The translations under genes and the position numbers were made by a program. Shown here piece by piece: positions 1-5,321 of a DNA stretch of 7,533 bases. The stretch covers positions 1 through 7,533 of the forward strand of contig JAPLBW010000062.1 in the NCBI GenBank assembly GCA_026392555.1, read 5' to 3'. Under the pieces are notes generated by a model. The model had not been told where the DNA came from. It worked only from the letters and a program-made list of their open reading frames with translations, and did no database searches. Each line of letters begins with the position of its first letter. The first letter of the stretch is position 1. Source of the DNA: Actinomycetota bacterium (GTDB lineage: Bacteria; Actinomycetota; Actinomycetes; UBA12327).

Positions 1-79
1 CAAGTAGTGCCTTTCCATAGTCCTGCAAAAGGGGATGCAATAACAGCCCTTCTTGAGATTTGTTTCCCTTGGCTGTGCC

Positions 80-85
80 TAGGCT
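80..85 (+). promoter_or_regulatory. Candidate -10 box (TAGGCT) for a leaderless transcript of the first membrane protein gene
   Basis: TAGGCT fits the actinobacterial -10 pattern TAnnnT and ends 6 bases before the GTG at 92, so transcription would begin at or next to the start codon. No Shine-Dalgarno sequence is visible there, which agrees with a leaderless mRNA. The same hexamer sits 7 bases before the aroA GTG on the other strand. A possible -35 (TTGAGA, 53-58) is 21 bases away, too far to be convincing. The call is inferred from position and motif only. Confidence 0.45.
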
Positions 86-91
86 GAGCAT

Positions 92-862
92 GTGAAGTCC
101 CAGGCCAAATCCATCACCGGCGCTGATGTAGGCGAGGTAGTGCCTGCCCTTGCGGTCATGGGATGGATCACGATCGTTTTGTCCCTCGATCAGTTCTGTT
201 CCGCATTAGGGCAATTGGTCCTAGGTGTTGCCACGTGGATCGTGTTGGGGTTCCTGCTGTGGCGAAGCCCTCGACTCCTGCGTGTGCAAGTGGGAATCGT
301 CGTTGTCTTCGCGACGGTCATTGAGTATGTGTTCTCACCATTGTTGGATGTGTACACCTATCGGCTCGGTGGAGTACTCGGCGTTCCCAGTTTCGTGCCG
401 CCCGGACACGGTCTGGTGTACATCGCTGCTGTGACGTTGGGAACTTGTGAACTTTTTCGGCGCTATCAAAGGCAGTTAGTTGCAGCCTGCGTAGTTGTTG
501 GGGGCCTGTACTCGATTTGGGGCATTTTTCTTTCGCCGCAATCGGATGCCTTGGGTGCTTTTTGGTACGGCTGCTTGGTGCTGTTTCTTATCTTTGGCAA
601 GCAGCAATTGGTCTACGTAGGTGCATTCTTGGTGGTGACGTACTTGGAATTGGTTGGAACTCATTGGGGTGTGTGGCGCTGGGCCACCGTGGATCCCACT
701 GGCGTTATCAGCATCGGCAATCCGCCCTCGGGTGCTGCTGGTGGCTATGGCTGGTTTGACTTAGCAGCGATTACCTTCGCGCCGGGTTTAGTGCGACGGT
801 GGGATCTATGGCGCGGTGGGAGAAAAAAAAGCGAGCGTGGCGGCATGGAGCAGCCCGTTTGA
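92..862 (+). CDS. Multi-pass integral membrane protein of unknown function
   Basis: I do not recognise this 256-residue protein. Hydrophobic stretches at about residues 17-37, 40-58, 66-84, 107-121, 129-147, 156-169, 172-188 and perhaps 218-234 suggest seven or eight membrane helices, followed by a basic tail (RRWDLWRGGRKK). Polar or special residues lie in or next to the helices: E79, D86 and Y88, a PPGHG motif at 103-107, E186 and H191 in a LELVGTHWG stretch, W197, D201, and NPPSG at 210-214 before a Gly-rich turn. Such residues are typical of a membrane enzyme or transporter rather than a passive anchor, but that is inference. The GTG start is chosen because it is the first start of the frame and lies just after a -10-like box. 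The last 57 bases overlap the 3' end of hisN on the opposite strand, and the shared part holds a run of eight A (823-830), so the C-terminal 15 or so residues are the least secure. Confidence 0.8.
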   Translation: MKSQAKSITGADVGEVVPALAVMGWITIVLSLDQFCSALGQLVLGVATWIVLGFLLWRSPRLLRVQVGIVVVFATVIEYVFSPLLDVYTYRLGGVLGVPSFVPPGHGLVYIAAVTLGTCELFRRYQRQLVAACVVVGGLYSIWGIFLSPQSDALGAFWYGCLVLFLIFGKQQLVYVGAFLVVTYLELVGTHWGVWRWATVDPTGVISIGNPPSGAAGGYGWFDLAAITFAPGLVRRWDLWRGGRKKSERGGMEQPV

Positions 863-1597
863 GGCGACGGCGCAACCGGCCGCTAGTCCTGGTTCGCCGT
901 TGAAGCCCGAAATCGTTCCGCCGGCTTCTTCAACGATGGGGATCAGCGCGGCGATATCCCACAGCGAAAGCTGGGGTTCGCAGGCAATGTCCGCCTTGCC
1001 CTGTGACACCAGCATGTAGAGGTGAAAGTCACCGTCGGCAGTCGTGGTTTTGACCCGTGAACATAGGTTGGTGAATTGTTCTTGACGTTGAGCCCATTGA
1101 CTGCGCGGCGAAAAGCTCAGCGAAGCATCAACAAGGTCAGGAATTGTTGACACACTCAGACGTTGTTGTCCGAGGTTGTTTCGCGTAAATGCTCCCGCTT
1201 CGCGACTAGCCCACCAACGTTGCTGCATCGCAGGAGCAGACACGACGCTTAACACCACCTCGTCGCCAATCACGAGTGCAATCAAAGTGGCCCATACCGG
1301 ATTGCCACTAATGAAACTCTTGGTTCCATCAATGGGATCAATGATCCATCGGCGATCTTGACTGGTTGATTCGGCGCCAAATTCTTCGCCAAGAACAATG
1401 TCGTCCGGGCGATGGAACGCTAAAAGGTCTCGGATGGCACGTTCAGCAGCGGTGTCTGCGTCGCTGACGGGGGTCATGTCGGCTTTGGTTTCAATCACCA
1501 GGTCCAGCGCTTGAAAGCGGTCCAAGGTAATCGCATCTGCCGCATCGGCCAACTGATGGGCGAGGTCAAGATCCTCGTTCAGTGGGGGATTGGGCAT
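806..1597 (-). CDS. hisN: Histidinol-phosphatase, inositol monophosphatase family (HisN)
   Basis: This soluble enzyme hydrolyses L-histidinol phosphate to histidinol, the next-to-last step of histidine synthesis, using Mg2+. The 263-residue length is normal for the family. The metal site is complete: K38-A-D40 and TPVSDAD (42-48), E71 in LGEE, D87 and D90 in DPIDGTKSFISG, and D214 in LWDIAALIP followed by EEAGG (223-227). The run after the DPIDGT motif (KSFISGNPVWATLIAL) and the later SAPAMQQRWWA are typical of HisN rather than of general inositol monophosphatases or CysQ, so I prefer histidinol-phosphatase; inositol-1-phosphatase is the alternative. It is the last gene of the aroA-rsgA-hisN operon: its ATG lies 9 bases after the rsgA stop with no clear ribosome binding site, suggesting translational coupling. 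Its last 57 bases overlap the convergent membrane protein gene. Confidence 0.9.
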   Translation of the reverse strand: MPNPPLNEDLDLAHQLADAADAITLDRFQALDLVIETKADMTPVSDADTAAERAIRDLLAFHRPDDIVLGEEFGAESTSQDRRWIIDPIDGTKSFISGNPVWATLIALVIGDEVVLSVVSAPAMQQRWWASREAGAFTRNNLGQQRLSVSTIPDLVDASLSFSPRSQWAQRQEQFTNLCSRVKTTTADGDFHLYMLVSQGKADIACEPQLSLWDIAALIPIVEEAGGTISGFNGEPGLAAGCAVASNGLLHAATLAFFSPTAP

Positions 1598-1606
1598 GGG
1601 TTCACG

Positions 1607-2608
1607 CTATCGCGACTCAGAGCTACGGGAGCGAAGGAGCCGGCGTAGCGAATCAAGGCGTTCGTGGGTGGATTCGCCTTGCTCGACCCATGCGTCAAGG
1701 CCGCATTCGGCTTCGTCGTGACTACATCCGCGCGGGCAGTGCTCAGTGCCAGTCGCCAGGTCAGCAAATCCTTGAATCAACCGGTTGGGCTCAACGTGTG
1801 CAATCCCGAACGAGCGGATGCCTGGTGTGTCGATGACCCACCCGCCATCAGTCAATTCCAAAGCCACCGCAGAAGTAGAGGTATGTCGACCGCGCCCTGT
1901 CACAGCGTTGACGTGGCCGATGGCTCGATCAGCCGCCGGCACGAGGGCGTTGACGAGTGTGGACTTGCCAACTCCTGATGCTCCAAGAAGAACCGTCTTG
2001 TGCTGCGTCAAAGCCGCATGTAGTTCCGACAAGTCATCGCCCTTGGTGGTCACGATCGCCTGCACATCAAGAGCCTGGTATTGCCGGATAAGTTCATCGG
2101 GATCAGCAAGATCAGACTTGGTCAAAATCAGTAATGGCTTGATCCCTGCATCCAGGGCAGCCAGGATGGCGCGATCCACGAGCCGAGGTTGCGGTTCGGG
2201 GTTAGCCAATGCGACGACGACCGCTAGTTGATCAGCATTGGCCACGATGACTCTTTCTTCAGGGTCCGTGTCATCTGCCGTGCGCCGCAGTGTGGTGGTG
2301 CGCGGGGCGATCCGCACGATGCGGGCCAAGGTGTCATCGGTTCCCGAGAGGTCTCCCACTAGGTCAGCTAAGTCACCAACCACGATGCCTTTACGACCCA
2401 TTTCCCGCGCCCGCATTGCGGTGATGACCCGTTCATCGTCACCACTTCCCACGACACACGTCCACCGGCCGCGGTCAACCGCGACGACCATGCCTTGTTC
2501 CGCACCCTCATGAGCGGGACGATCTTTCGAGCGCGGCCGAGACTTGCCGCGCTGGGGCCGCACGCGCACATCGTCTTCATCGAGACGTGAATGCTTGCGA
2601 TCTGTCAT
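1607..2608 (-). CDS. rsgA: Ribosome small subunit-dependent GTPase RsgA
   Basis: RsgA is a circularly permuted GTPase that binds the immature 30S subunit, checks the decoding region and releases assembly factors on GTP hydrolysis. With the start at 2608 it has 333 residues. A basic, charged N-terminal tail (about 1-33) precedes an OB-fold (about 38-98) ending in RIAPRTTTLRR (99-109). The GTPase motifs come in the permuted order expected: G4 TKSD at 163-166, G1 GASGVGKST at 209-217, switch GRGRHTST about 238-245, and G3 DTPG at 260-263. A C-terminal zinc site follows, CPRGCSHDEAEC (291-302), with the usual three Cys and one His but slightly shorter spacing than in E. coli RsgA. I choose the ATG at 2608 over an upstream start at 2638 because it forms TAATG with the aroA stop, typical of coupled translation; the longer form would run 30 bases into aroA. 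Confidence 0.93.
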   Translation of the reverse strand: MTDRKHSRLDEDDVRVRPQRGKSRPRSKDRPAHEGAEQGMVVAVDRGRWTCVVGSGDDERVITAMRAREMGRKGIVVGDLADLVGDLSGTDDTLARIVRIAPRTTTLRRTADDTDPEERVIVANADQLAVVVALANPEPQPRLVDRAILAALDAGIKPLLILTKSDLADPDELIRQYQALDVQAIVTTKGDDLSELHAALTQHKTVLLGASGVGKSTLVNALVPAADRAIGHVNAVTGRGRHTSTSAVALELTDGGWVIDTPGIRSFGIAHVEPNRLIQGFADLATGTEHCPRGCSHDEAECGLDAWVEQGESTHERLDSLRRLLRSRSSESR

Positions 2609-3918
2609 TACTGCGTTTGCCCCAACATGGTGTTCCACAGTTCAACAAATCCTGGCAGCGTCTTCTCCGTCGTTGCGACGTTTTCCACCTGCACTCCGGA
2701 AACACACAGTCCGATGATGGCACCGGCGGTGGCCATGCGGTGGTCGTTGTAGGACTGCCAGGTTCCGCCGTGCAGGGGTGCAGGGGTGATGACTAATCCA
2801 TCGCTGGTTTGCTGAGTGTGACCACCGAGGGCATTGATCTGATCTTCAAGGGCTTTGAGGCGATCGGTCTCGTGTCCTCGCAGGTGAGCGATGCCGGTCA
2901 TCGTGGTGGGCGAGTCGGCTAACACGGCGACCGCCGCCAAGGTGGGAACAAGTTCGCCAACCTCGCGCATGTCCACATCAATCCCGGCAAGGTTGTCGCC
3001 GCCACGAACAGTGAGCGCGTCATCGGAGGTGCTAACACGAGCACCCATTGCTTGCAAGAGTTCGGGGAAGCGCGCCCCTGCCTGGGTCGTGGCTCCAGGC
3101 CAGCCAGCGATGGTCACGGAATTACCAGTGACCGCTGCGGCTGCCAAGAACGGGGCGGCATTGGACAGGTCTGGTTCGATCACCACATCGACGGCCTTGA
3201 TCGGACCGGGCTGAACCGACCAGGTGGCATGTGTGGGGTCTTCGGTATGTGCCGTGACGTCCACGCCACGCTCGCGCAACATCTGCACGGTCATGTCAAT
3301 GTGTGGCAACGAGGGGATTGCACCGCCGGCGTGCTCAATGGTCAAGCCCTCAGTAAAAGCGGGGGCGACGAGCAAGAGTGCGCTGACGAACTGCGAGGAG
3401 GCCGACGCATCAAGGGTGATGTGTCCACCGCGCGGTGGACCGTCGGCGCGCAGCGTAAAGGGCAGGAGGCCCCGACCTCCATCGTCGATTGTCACGCCCA
3501 GCTCACGAAGCGCGGCGATGACCGGCTGCATGGGACGCACGCGTGCTTGTGGATCGCCGTCAATGGTGATCTCGCCATGAGCCAACGACGCAAGAGCGGG
3601 GATAAAGCGCATGACGGTGCCGGCTAGTCCGCAGTTGATGGTCGCGGGCCCGGTCATGGGTTGCGGAATGATTTCCCATCCGCGCACGGGGGAGTGGGGG
3701 TCGTCAAAGTCGCTTCCGCCGATTCCCAACGACCGCAGGGCCGCGGCCATGTACATCGTGTCGAGGGCATGCAATGGTCGCCAGATCTTGGACGGGCCGT
3801 CGCTGATAGCGGCCAAAATCAGGGCGCGGTTGGTAATGGACTTGGACCCAGGAACGTGAACCGTGGCGTTAAAGGCAGCGCGAGCTTGGGGCGCGGGCCA
3901 AAGGACGGGTTCATTCAC
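2608..3918 (-). CDS. aroA: 3-phosphoshikimate 1-carboxyvinyltransferase (EPSP synthase)
   Basis: AroA transfers the enolpyruvyl group of PEP to shikimate-3-phosphate, the sixth step of the shikimate pathway, in the cytoplasm. The 436 residues cover the full two-domain fold. Visible motifs are PGSKSITNRALILAA (23-37, catalytic K26), NCGLAGTVMRF (95-105), RVRPM (126-130), the shikimate-phosphate binding ASASSQF (171-177), HLRGHETDRL (345-354, E350), NDHRMA (391-396) and K419 in EKTLPGF. The residue after AGTVMR is F105, where the E. coli enzyme has P101. By my alignment E322 in VGELVP stands where E. coli has catalytic D313. As I recall, both features also occur in mycobacterial AroA, so I read them as a lineage trait and not damage. 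The start is a GTG with no Shine-Dalgarno but a TAGGCT box 7 bases upstream, so the mRNA is probably leaderless. It heads the operon with rsgA and hisN. Confidence 0.96.
   Translation of the reverse strand: MNEPVLWPAPQARAAFNATVHVPGSKSITNRALILAAISDGPSKIWRPLHALDTMYMAAALRSLGIGGSDFDDPHSPVRGWEIIPQPMTGPATINCGLAGTVMRFIPALASLAHGEITIDGDPQARVRPMQPVIAALRELGVTIDDGGRGLLPFTLRADGPPRGGHITLDASASSQFVSALLLVAPAFTEGLTIEHAGGAIPSLPHIDMTVQMLRERGVDVTAHTEDPTHATWSVQPGPIKAVDVVIEPDLSNAAPFLAAAAVTGNSVTIAGWPGATTQAGARFPELLQAMGARVSTSDDALTVRGGDNLAGIDVDMREVGELVPTLAAVAVLADSPTTMTGIAHLRGHETDRLKALEDQINALGGHTQQTSDGLVITPAPLHGGTWQSYNDHRMATAGAIIGLCVSGVQVENVATTEKTLPGFVELWNTMLGQTQ
3423..3440. repeat. 18-base perfect palindrome inside aroA
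   Basis: GTCCACCGCGCGGTGGAC equals its own reverse complement over all 18 bases. It lies in the aroA coding region over the stretch encoding Gly-Pro-Pro-Arg-Gly-Gly (about residues 160-165), a surface-loop-like segment. It could form a short, very GC-rich hairpin in the aroA mRNA or bind a dimeric protein, but the codons for this peptide easily produce such symmetry, so a function is only a possibility. Confidence 0.6.
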
Positions 3919-3925
3919 AAATGTC

Positions 3926-3931
3926 AGCCTA
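3926..3931 (-). promoter_or_regulatory. Candidate -10 box (TAGGCT) for leaderless aroA mRNA
   Basis: On the minus strand TAGGCT is followed by GACATTT and then the aroA GTG, a 7-base spacing that puts the transcription start at the start codon. There is no Shine-Dalgarno sequence upstream of the GTG. The arrangement matches the box before the membrane protein gene at 92. No recognisable -35 element is seen at 16-18 bases, so the promoter may depend on an activator or on a weak -35. Confidence 0.5.
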
Positions 3932-3964
3932 CTGATTCCCAGAGCGGTTCCGGCCGTGGCACGT

Positions 3965-3979
3965 CATGTCAATGACATG
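3965..3979. promoter_or_regulatory. Perfect inverted repeat, operator-like (CATGTCA-A-TGACATG)
   Basis: Two 7-base arms, perfectly complementary, flank a single central A in the divergent region between aroA and the orphan membrane gene. The centre lies 54 bases upstream of the predicted aroA transcription start, so it sits just above a -35 region on that side, and about 130 bases before the orphan start on the other. The size and spacing resemble the binding site of a dimeric helix-turn-helix regulator. I cannot name the regulator. It is too short and lacks a T-run, so it is not a terminator. Confidence 0.45.
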
Positions 3980-4063
3980 TACGGACCTAAATGACTGGGG
4001 GAATTAGGCGGCGGGTTGGCGTGTCCGCGCCGGCCAGAGCGTGCGGAAAAGAGTATGAATATC

Positions 4064-4069
4064 TATATT
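4064..4069 (+). promoter_or_regulatory. Candidate -10 box (TATATT) for the orphan membrane gene
   Basis: TATATT lies in an AT-rich stretch (about 4046-4108) that stands out from its GC-rich surroundings. It would start a transcript near 4076 with a leader of about 29 bases containing the strong ribosome binding site. TATGAA at 4054-4059 is an alternative. No good -35 element is seen for either. Confidence 0.3.
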
Positions 4070-4091
4070 GTTTGAAGATTTTTTCCGGACT

Positions 4092-4098
4092 AAGGGGG
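4092..4098 (+). promoter_or_regulatory. Strong ribosome binding site deciding the orphan gene start
   Basis: AAGGGGG ends 6 bases before the ATG at 4105. This match to the 16S rRNA tail favours that ATG over the in-frame ATG at 3991, which would add 38 residues of basic, non-conserved-looking sequence with no ribosome binding site. Confidence 0.7.
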
Positions 4099-4104
4099 AA
4101 TTTT

Positions 4105-4518
4105 ATGGCTTACGATGTGGCACCCGCGAGTAATCCGAAAATGGCGGACTCTCAGATCCCAATGATTCTTGCGAGTGTTTGGCTGCTCGTTTCAATAGTT
4201 GTGGGACTGCTATTGATGACTGGGGGCCCCAATAAGTCGGGGGATGTTAGAGCAACTTTACCTTCGTTGTCCTCAAGTGCTTCGCGCTCGGCTTATGGTG
4301 GCGATGCCTACACCGGAATTCAAAATGCCGCTGCTGATACAGAGAACGCTGTCATTGCGAGTGCAAATAGTTTGGCTCAACTTGAATTGACGTTGGCTCA
4401 AGCAACTAGCCGATCTGCCGCGGCGTCAGGGAAAAACACTCAGTTTGGACTCGGATTTCTCATCATAGCTATTGCTGTGGGCATCTTCGTTCTGACTTTG
4501 AGGAGACCTACTTCGTAG
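4105..4518 (+). CDS. Small orphan membrane protein with two transmembrane helices
   Basis: I do not recognise this 137-residue protein. A short N-terminal tail (1-17) leads to helix 1 at about residues 18-38 (IPMILASVWLLVSIVVGLLL). A polar loop of some 70 residues rich in Ala, Ser and Gln follows, whose second half (about 73-102) looks helical and could be a short coiled coil. Helix 2 lies at about 114-131 (LGFLIIAIAVGIFVLTL), and the protein ends in RRPTS. By the positive-inside rule both ends would be cytoplasmic and the loop outside. A hand count over 4141-4500 gives 182 G or C in 360 (about 51%), clearly below aroA, where sample lines reach 58-72%. It stands alone between the aroA operon and the SRAP gene, and AT-rich sequence precedes it, so it may be a lineage-specific or acquired gene. 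Its start is fixed by a strong Shine-Dalgarno sequence. Confidence 0.72.
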   Translation: MAYDVAPASNPKMADSQIPMILASVWLLVSIVVGLLLMTGGPNKSGDVRATLPSLSSSASRSAYGGDAYTGIQNAAADTENAVIASANSLAQLELTLAQATSRSAAASGKNTQFGLGFLIIAIAVGIFVLTLRRPTS

Positions 4519-4532
4519 AATCGGCGGATTCT
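4517..4532 (+). terminator. Weak hairpin after the orphan membrane gene
   Basis: AGAATC and GATTCT form a perfect 6-base stem around a GGCG loop, beginning inside the stop codon of the orphan gene. The stem is AT-rich and is not followed directly by a T-run (the nearest, CTTTT, is at 4547-4551), so it is at best a weak or factor-assisted terminator separating this gene from the SRAP gene. Confidence 0.25.
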
Positions 4533-4555
4533 TCCTTGACTGTCATCTTTTGTGG

Positions 4556-4561
4556 CAGGCT
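4556..4561 (+). promoter_or_regulatory. Possible -10 variant (CAGGCT) before the SRAP gene
   Basis: CAGGCT followed by GATGGC puts the box 6 bases before the ATG at 4568, the same geometry as TAGGCT before the gene at 92 and before aroA. The first base differs from the TAnnnT pattern. TTGACT at 4536-4541 is a fair -35 but is only 14 bases away, too short for a standard promoter. The CAGG could instead act as a weak ribosome binding site. Confidence 0.28.
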
Positions 4562-4567
4562 GATGGC

Positions 4568-5302
4568 ATGTGCGGGCGATATGCCGCAGGCCGGCAACCA
4601 GATCAGTTGATGGAGCAATTCCACATTGATCACGACGGCACGGGTGGGCGGATTCCCGAACCCAGTTACAACGTCGCGCCGACCACGGATGTATTGACGG
4701 TGGTCCAAGCCCAGGATCGACGTGAGCTCAAGGTCATGCGGTGGGGCTTGGTGCCCTCCTGGTCAAAAGACACGTCCATGGCCTCACACATGATTAATGC
4801 CCGTTCCGAAACCGCCGCAACCAAGCCGTCATTTCGTCATGCGTTTGCTAAGCAGCGCTGCTTGATTCCAGCTGATGGTTTTTATGAATGGCACACTCCC
4901 GACGCGGATGATCCGGATGCGAAGCGTGGCAAGAACGGCAATGTGCTCAAGCAGCCATACTTCATTCGCCCAGCAGATCGCACCAGTTTGCCGATGGCTG
5001 GTTTATATGAACTCTGGCGGGATCCATCGCGCGTAGGGCAAGCCGATGAGGTGCTGATCACCTGCACGATTTTGACCACTGCGGCCACTGCGAACTTTGA
5101 AGCCATCCACGATCGGATGCCGATGACGGTGACAGCGGATGCCTGGGATGCGTGGTTGGATCCGGATCTGCAGGACCGCAACCAGATTGCAGGCTTGATG
5201 AAACCAGCAGGTCAACTTGAACTTCAGATCTATCAGGTAAGTACGGCAGTCAACGCGGTGGCCAATAACGGTCCGCGACTGATCGATCCGCTGGTGGAAT
5301 AA
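4568..5302 (+). CDS. SRAP-family abasic-site DNA-protein crosslink protein (HMCES/YedK-like)
   Basis: SRAP proteins shield abasic sites in single-stranded DNA by forming a stable thiazolidine crosslink through Cys2, which becomes the N-terminus once Met1 is removed. The start is therefore set at the ATG giving MCGRYA, not the in-frame upstream start at 4550, which would bury the catalytic Cys. The 244 residues carry the full active site: C2, N35 in YNVAPT, R78 in MINARSET, E107 in PADGFYEW and H181 in AIHDRMP. The MRWGLVPSW stretch (57-65) is also typical of the family. A linker at about 110-128 rich in Asp, Lys and Gly is an insertion of the kind often seen here. The gene lies 49 bases after the orphan gene and 10 bases before the GTG of the sigma factor, whose own promoter begins in the last codons of this gene. 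Read-through from here could supply a basal level of sigma mRNA. Confidence 0.93.
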   Translation: MCGRYAAGRQPDQLMEQFHIDHDGTGGRIPEPSYNVAPTTDVLTVVQAQDRRELKVMRWGLVPSWSKDTSMASHMINARSETAATKPSFRHAFAKQRCLIPADGFYEWHTPDADDPDAKRGKNGNVLKQPYFIRPADRTSLPMAGLYELWRDPSRVGQADEVLITCTILTTAATANFEAIHDRMPMTVTADAWDAWLDPDLQDRNQIAGLMKPAGQLELQIYQVSTAVNAVANNGPRLIDPLVE

Positions 5303-5321
5303 AGGTCACCTCGTGGGTGTT
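5296..5321 (+). promoter_or_regulatory. SigR/SigH-type autoregulatory promoter (GGAAT-N18-GTT)
   Basis: GGAAT at 5296-5300 and GTT at 5319-5321 are exactly 18 bases apart, matching the known SigR (Streptomyces) and SigH (Mycobacterium) promoter pattern. The -35 part overlaps the Glu codon and stop of the SRAP gene. A transcript would begin roughly 6-10 bases after GTT, that is at or just before the ATG at 5331, within the sigma gene's annotated start. I scanned the GGAAT sites I could find on both strands and saw no other with GTT at 18 or 19 bases. Confidence 0.75.

Noticed and set aside
29..51. AAGGG and CCCTT arms before the first gene, a possible terminator of a gene to the left.
   Set aside because: Five-base stem with a 13-base loop and only a short pyrimidine tail; too weak to call.
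1142..1166. GGAAT with GTT 17 bases later on the plus strand, resembling a SigR promoter.
   Set aside because: The spacer is one base short, the site is inside hisN on the opposite strand, and no plus-strand gene follows.
1785..2231. Long plus-strand frame opposite rsgA, 148 codons.
   Set aside because: It is antisense to a gene with complete GTPase motifs, its product is Ser/Arg/Ala-rich with no motif, and such frames are common opposite GC-rich genes.
2609..2638. Longer rsgA frame starting at 2638.
   Set aside because: It would overlap aroA by 31 bases, whereas the ATG at 2608 forms a TAATG junction with the aroA stop.
3052..3627. Plus-strand frame of 191 codons opposite aroA.
   Set aside because: It mirrors the aroA coding sequence, has no ribosome binding site or recognisable motif, and has low-complexity composition.
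3991..4104. Upstream in-frame ATG at 3991 that would lengthen the orphan membrane protein by 38 residues.
   Set aside because: No ribosome binding site there, the added part is basic and does not look membrane-related, and a strong Shine-Dalgarno marks the ATG at 4105.
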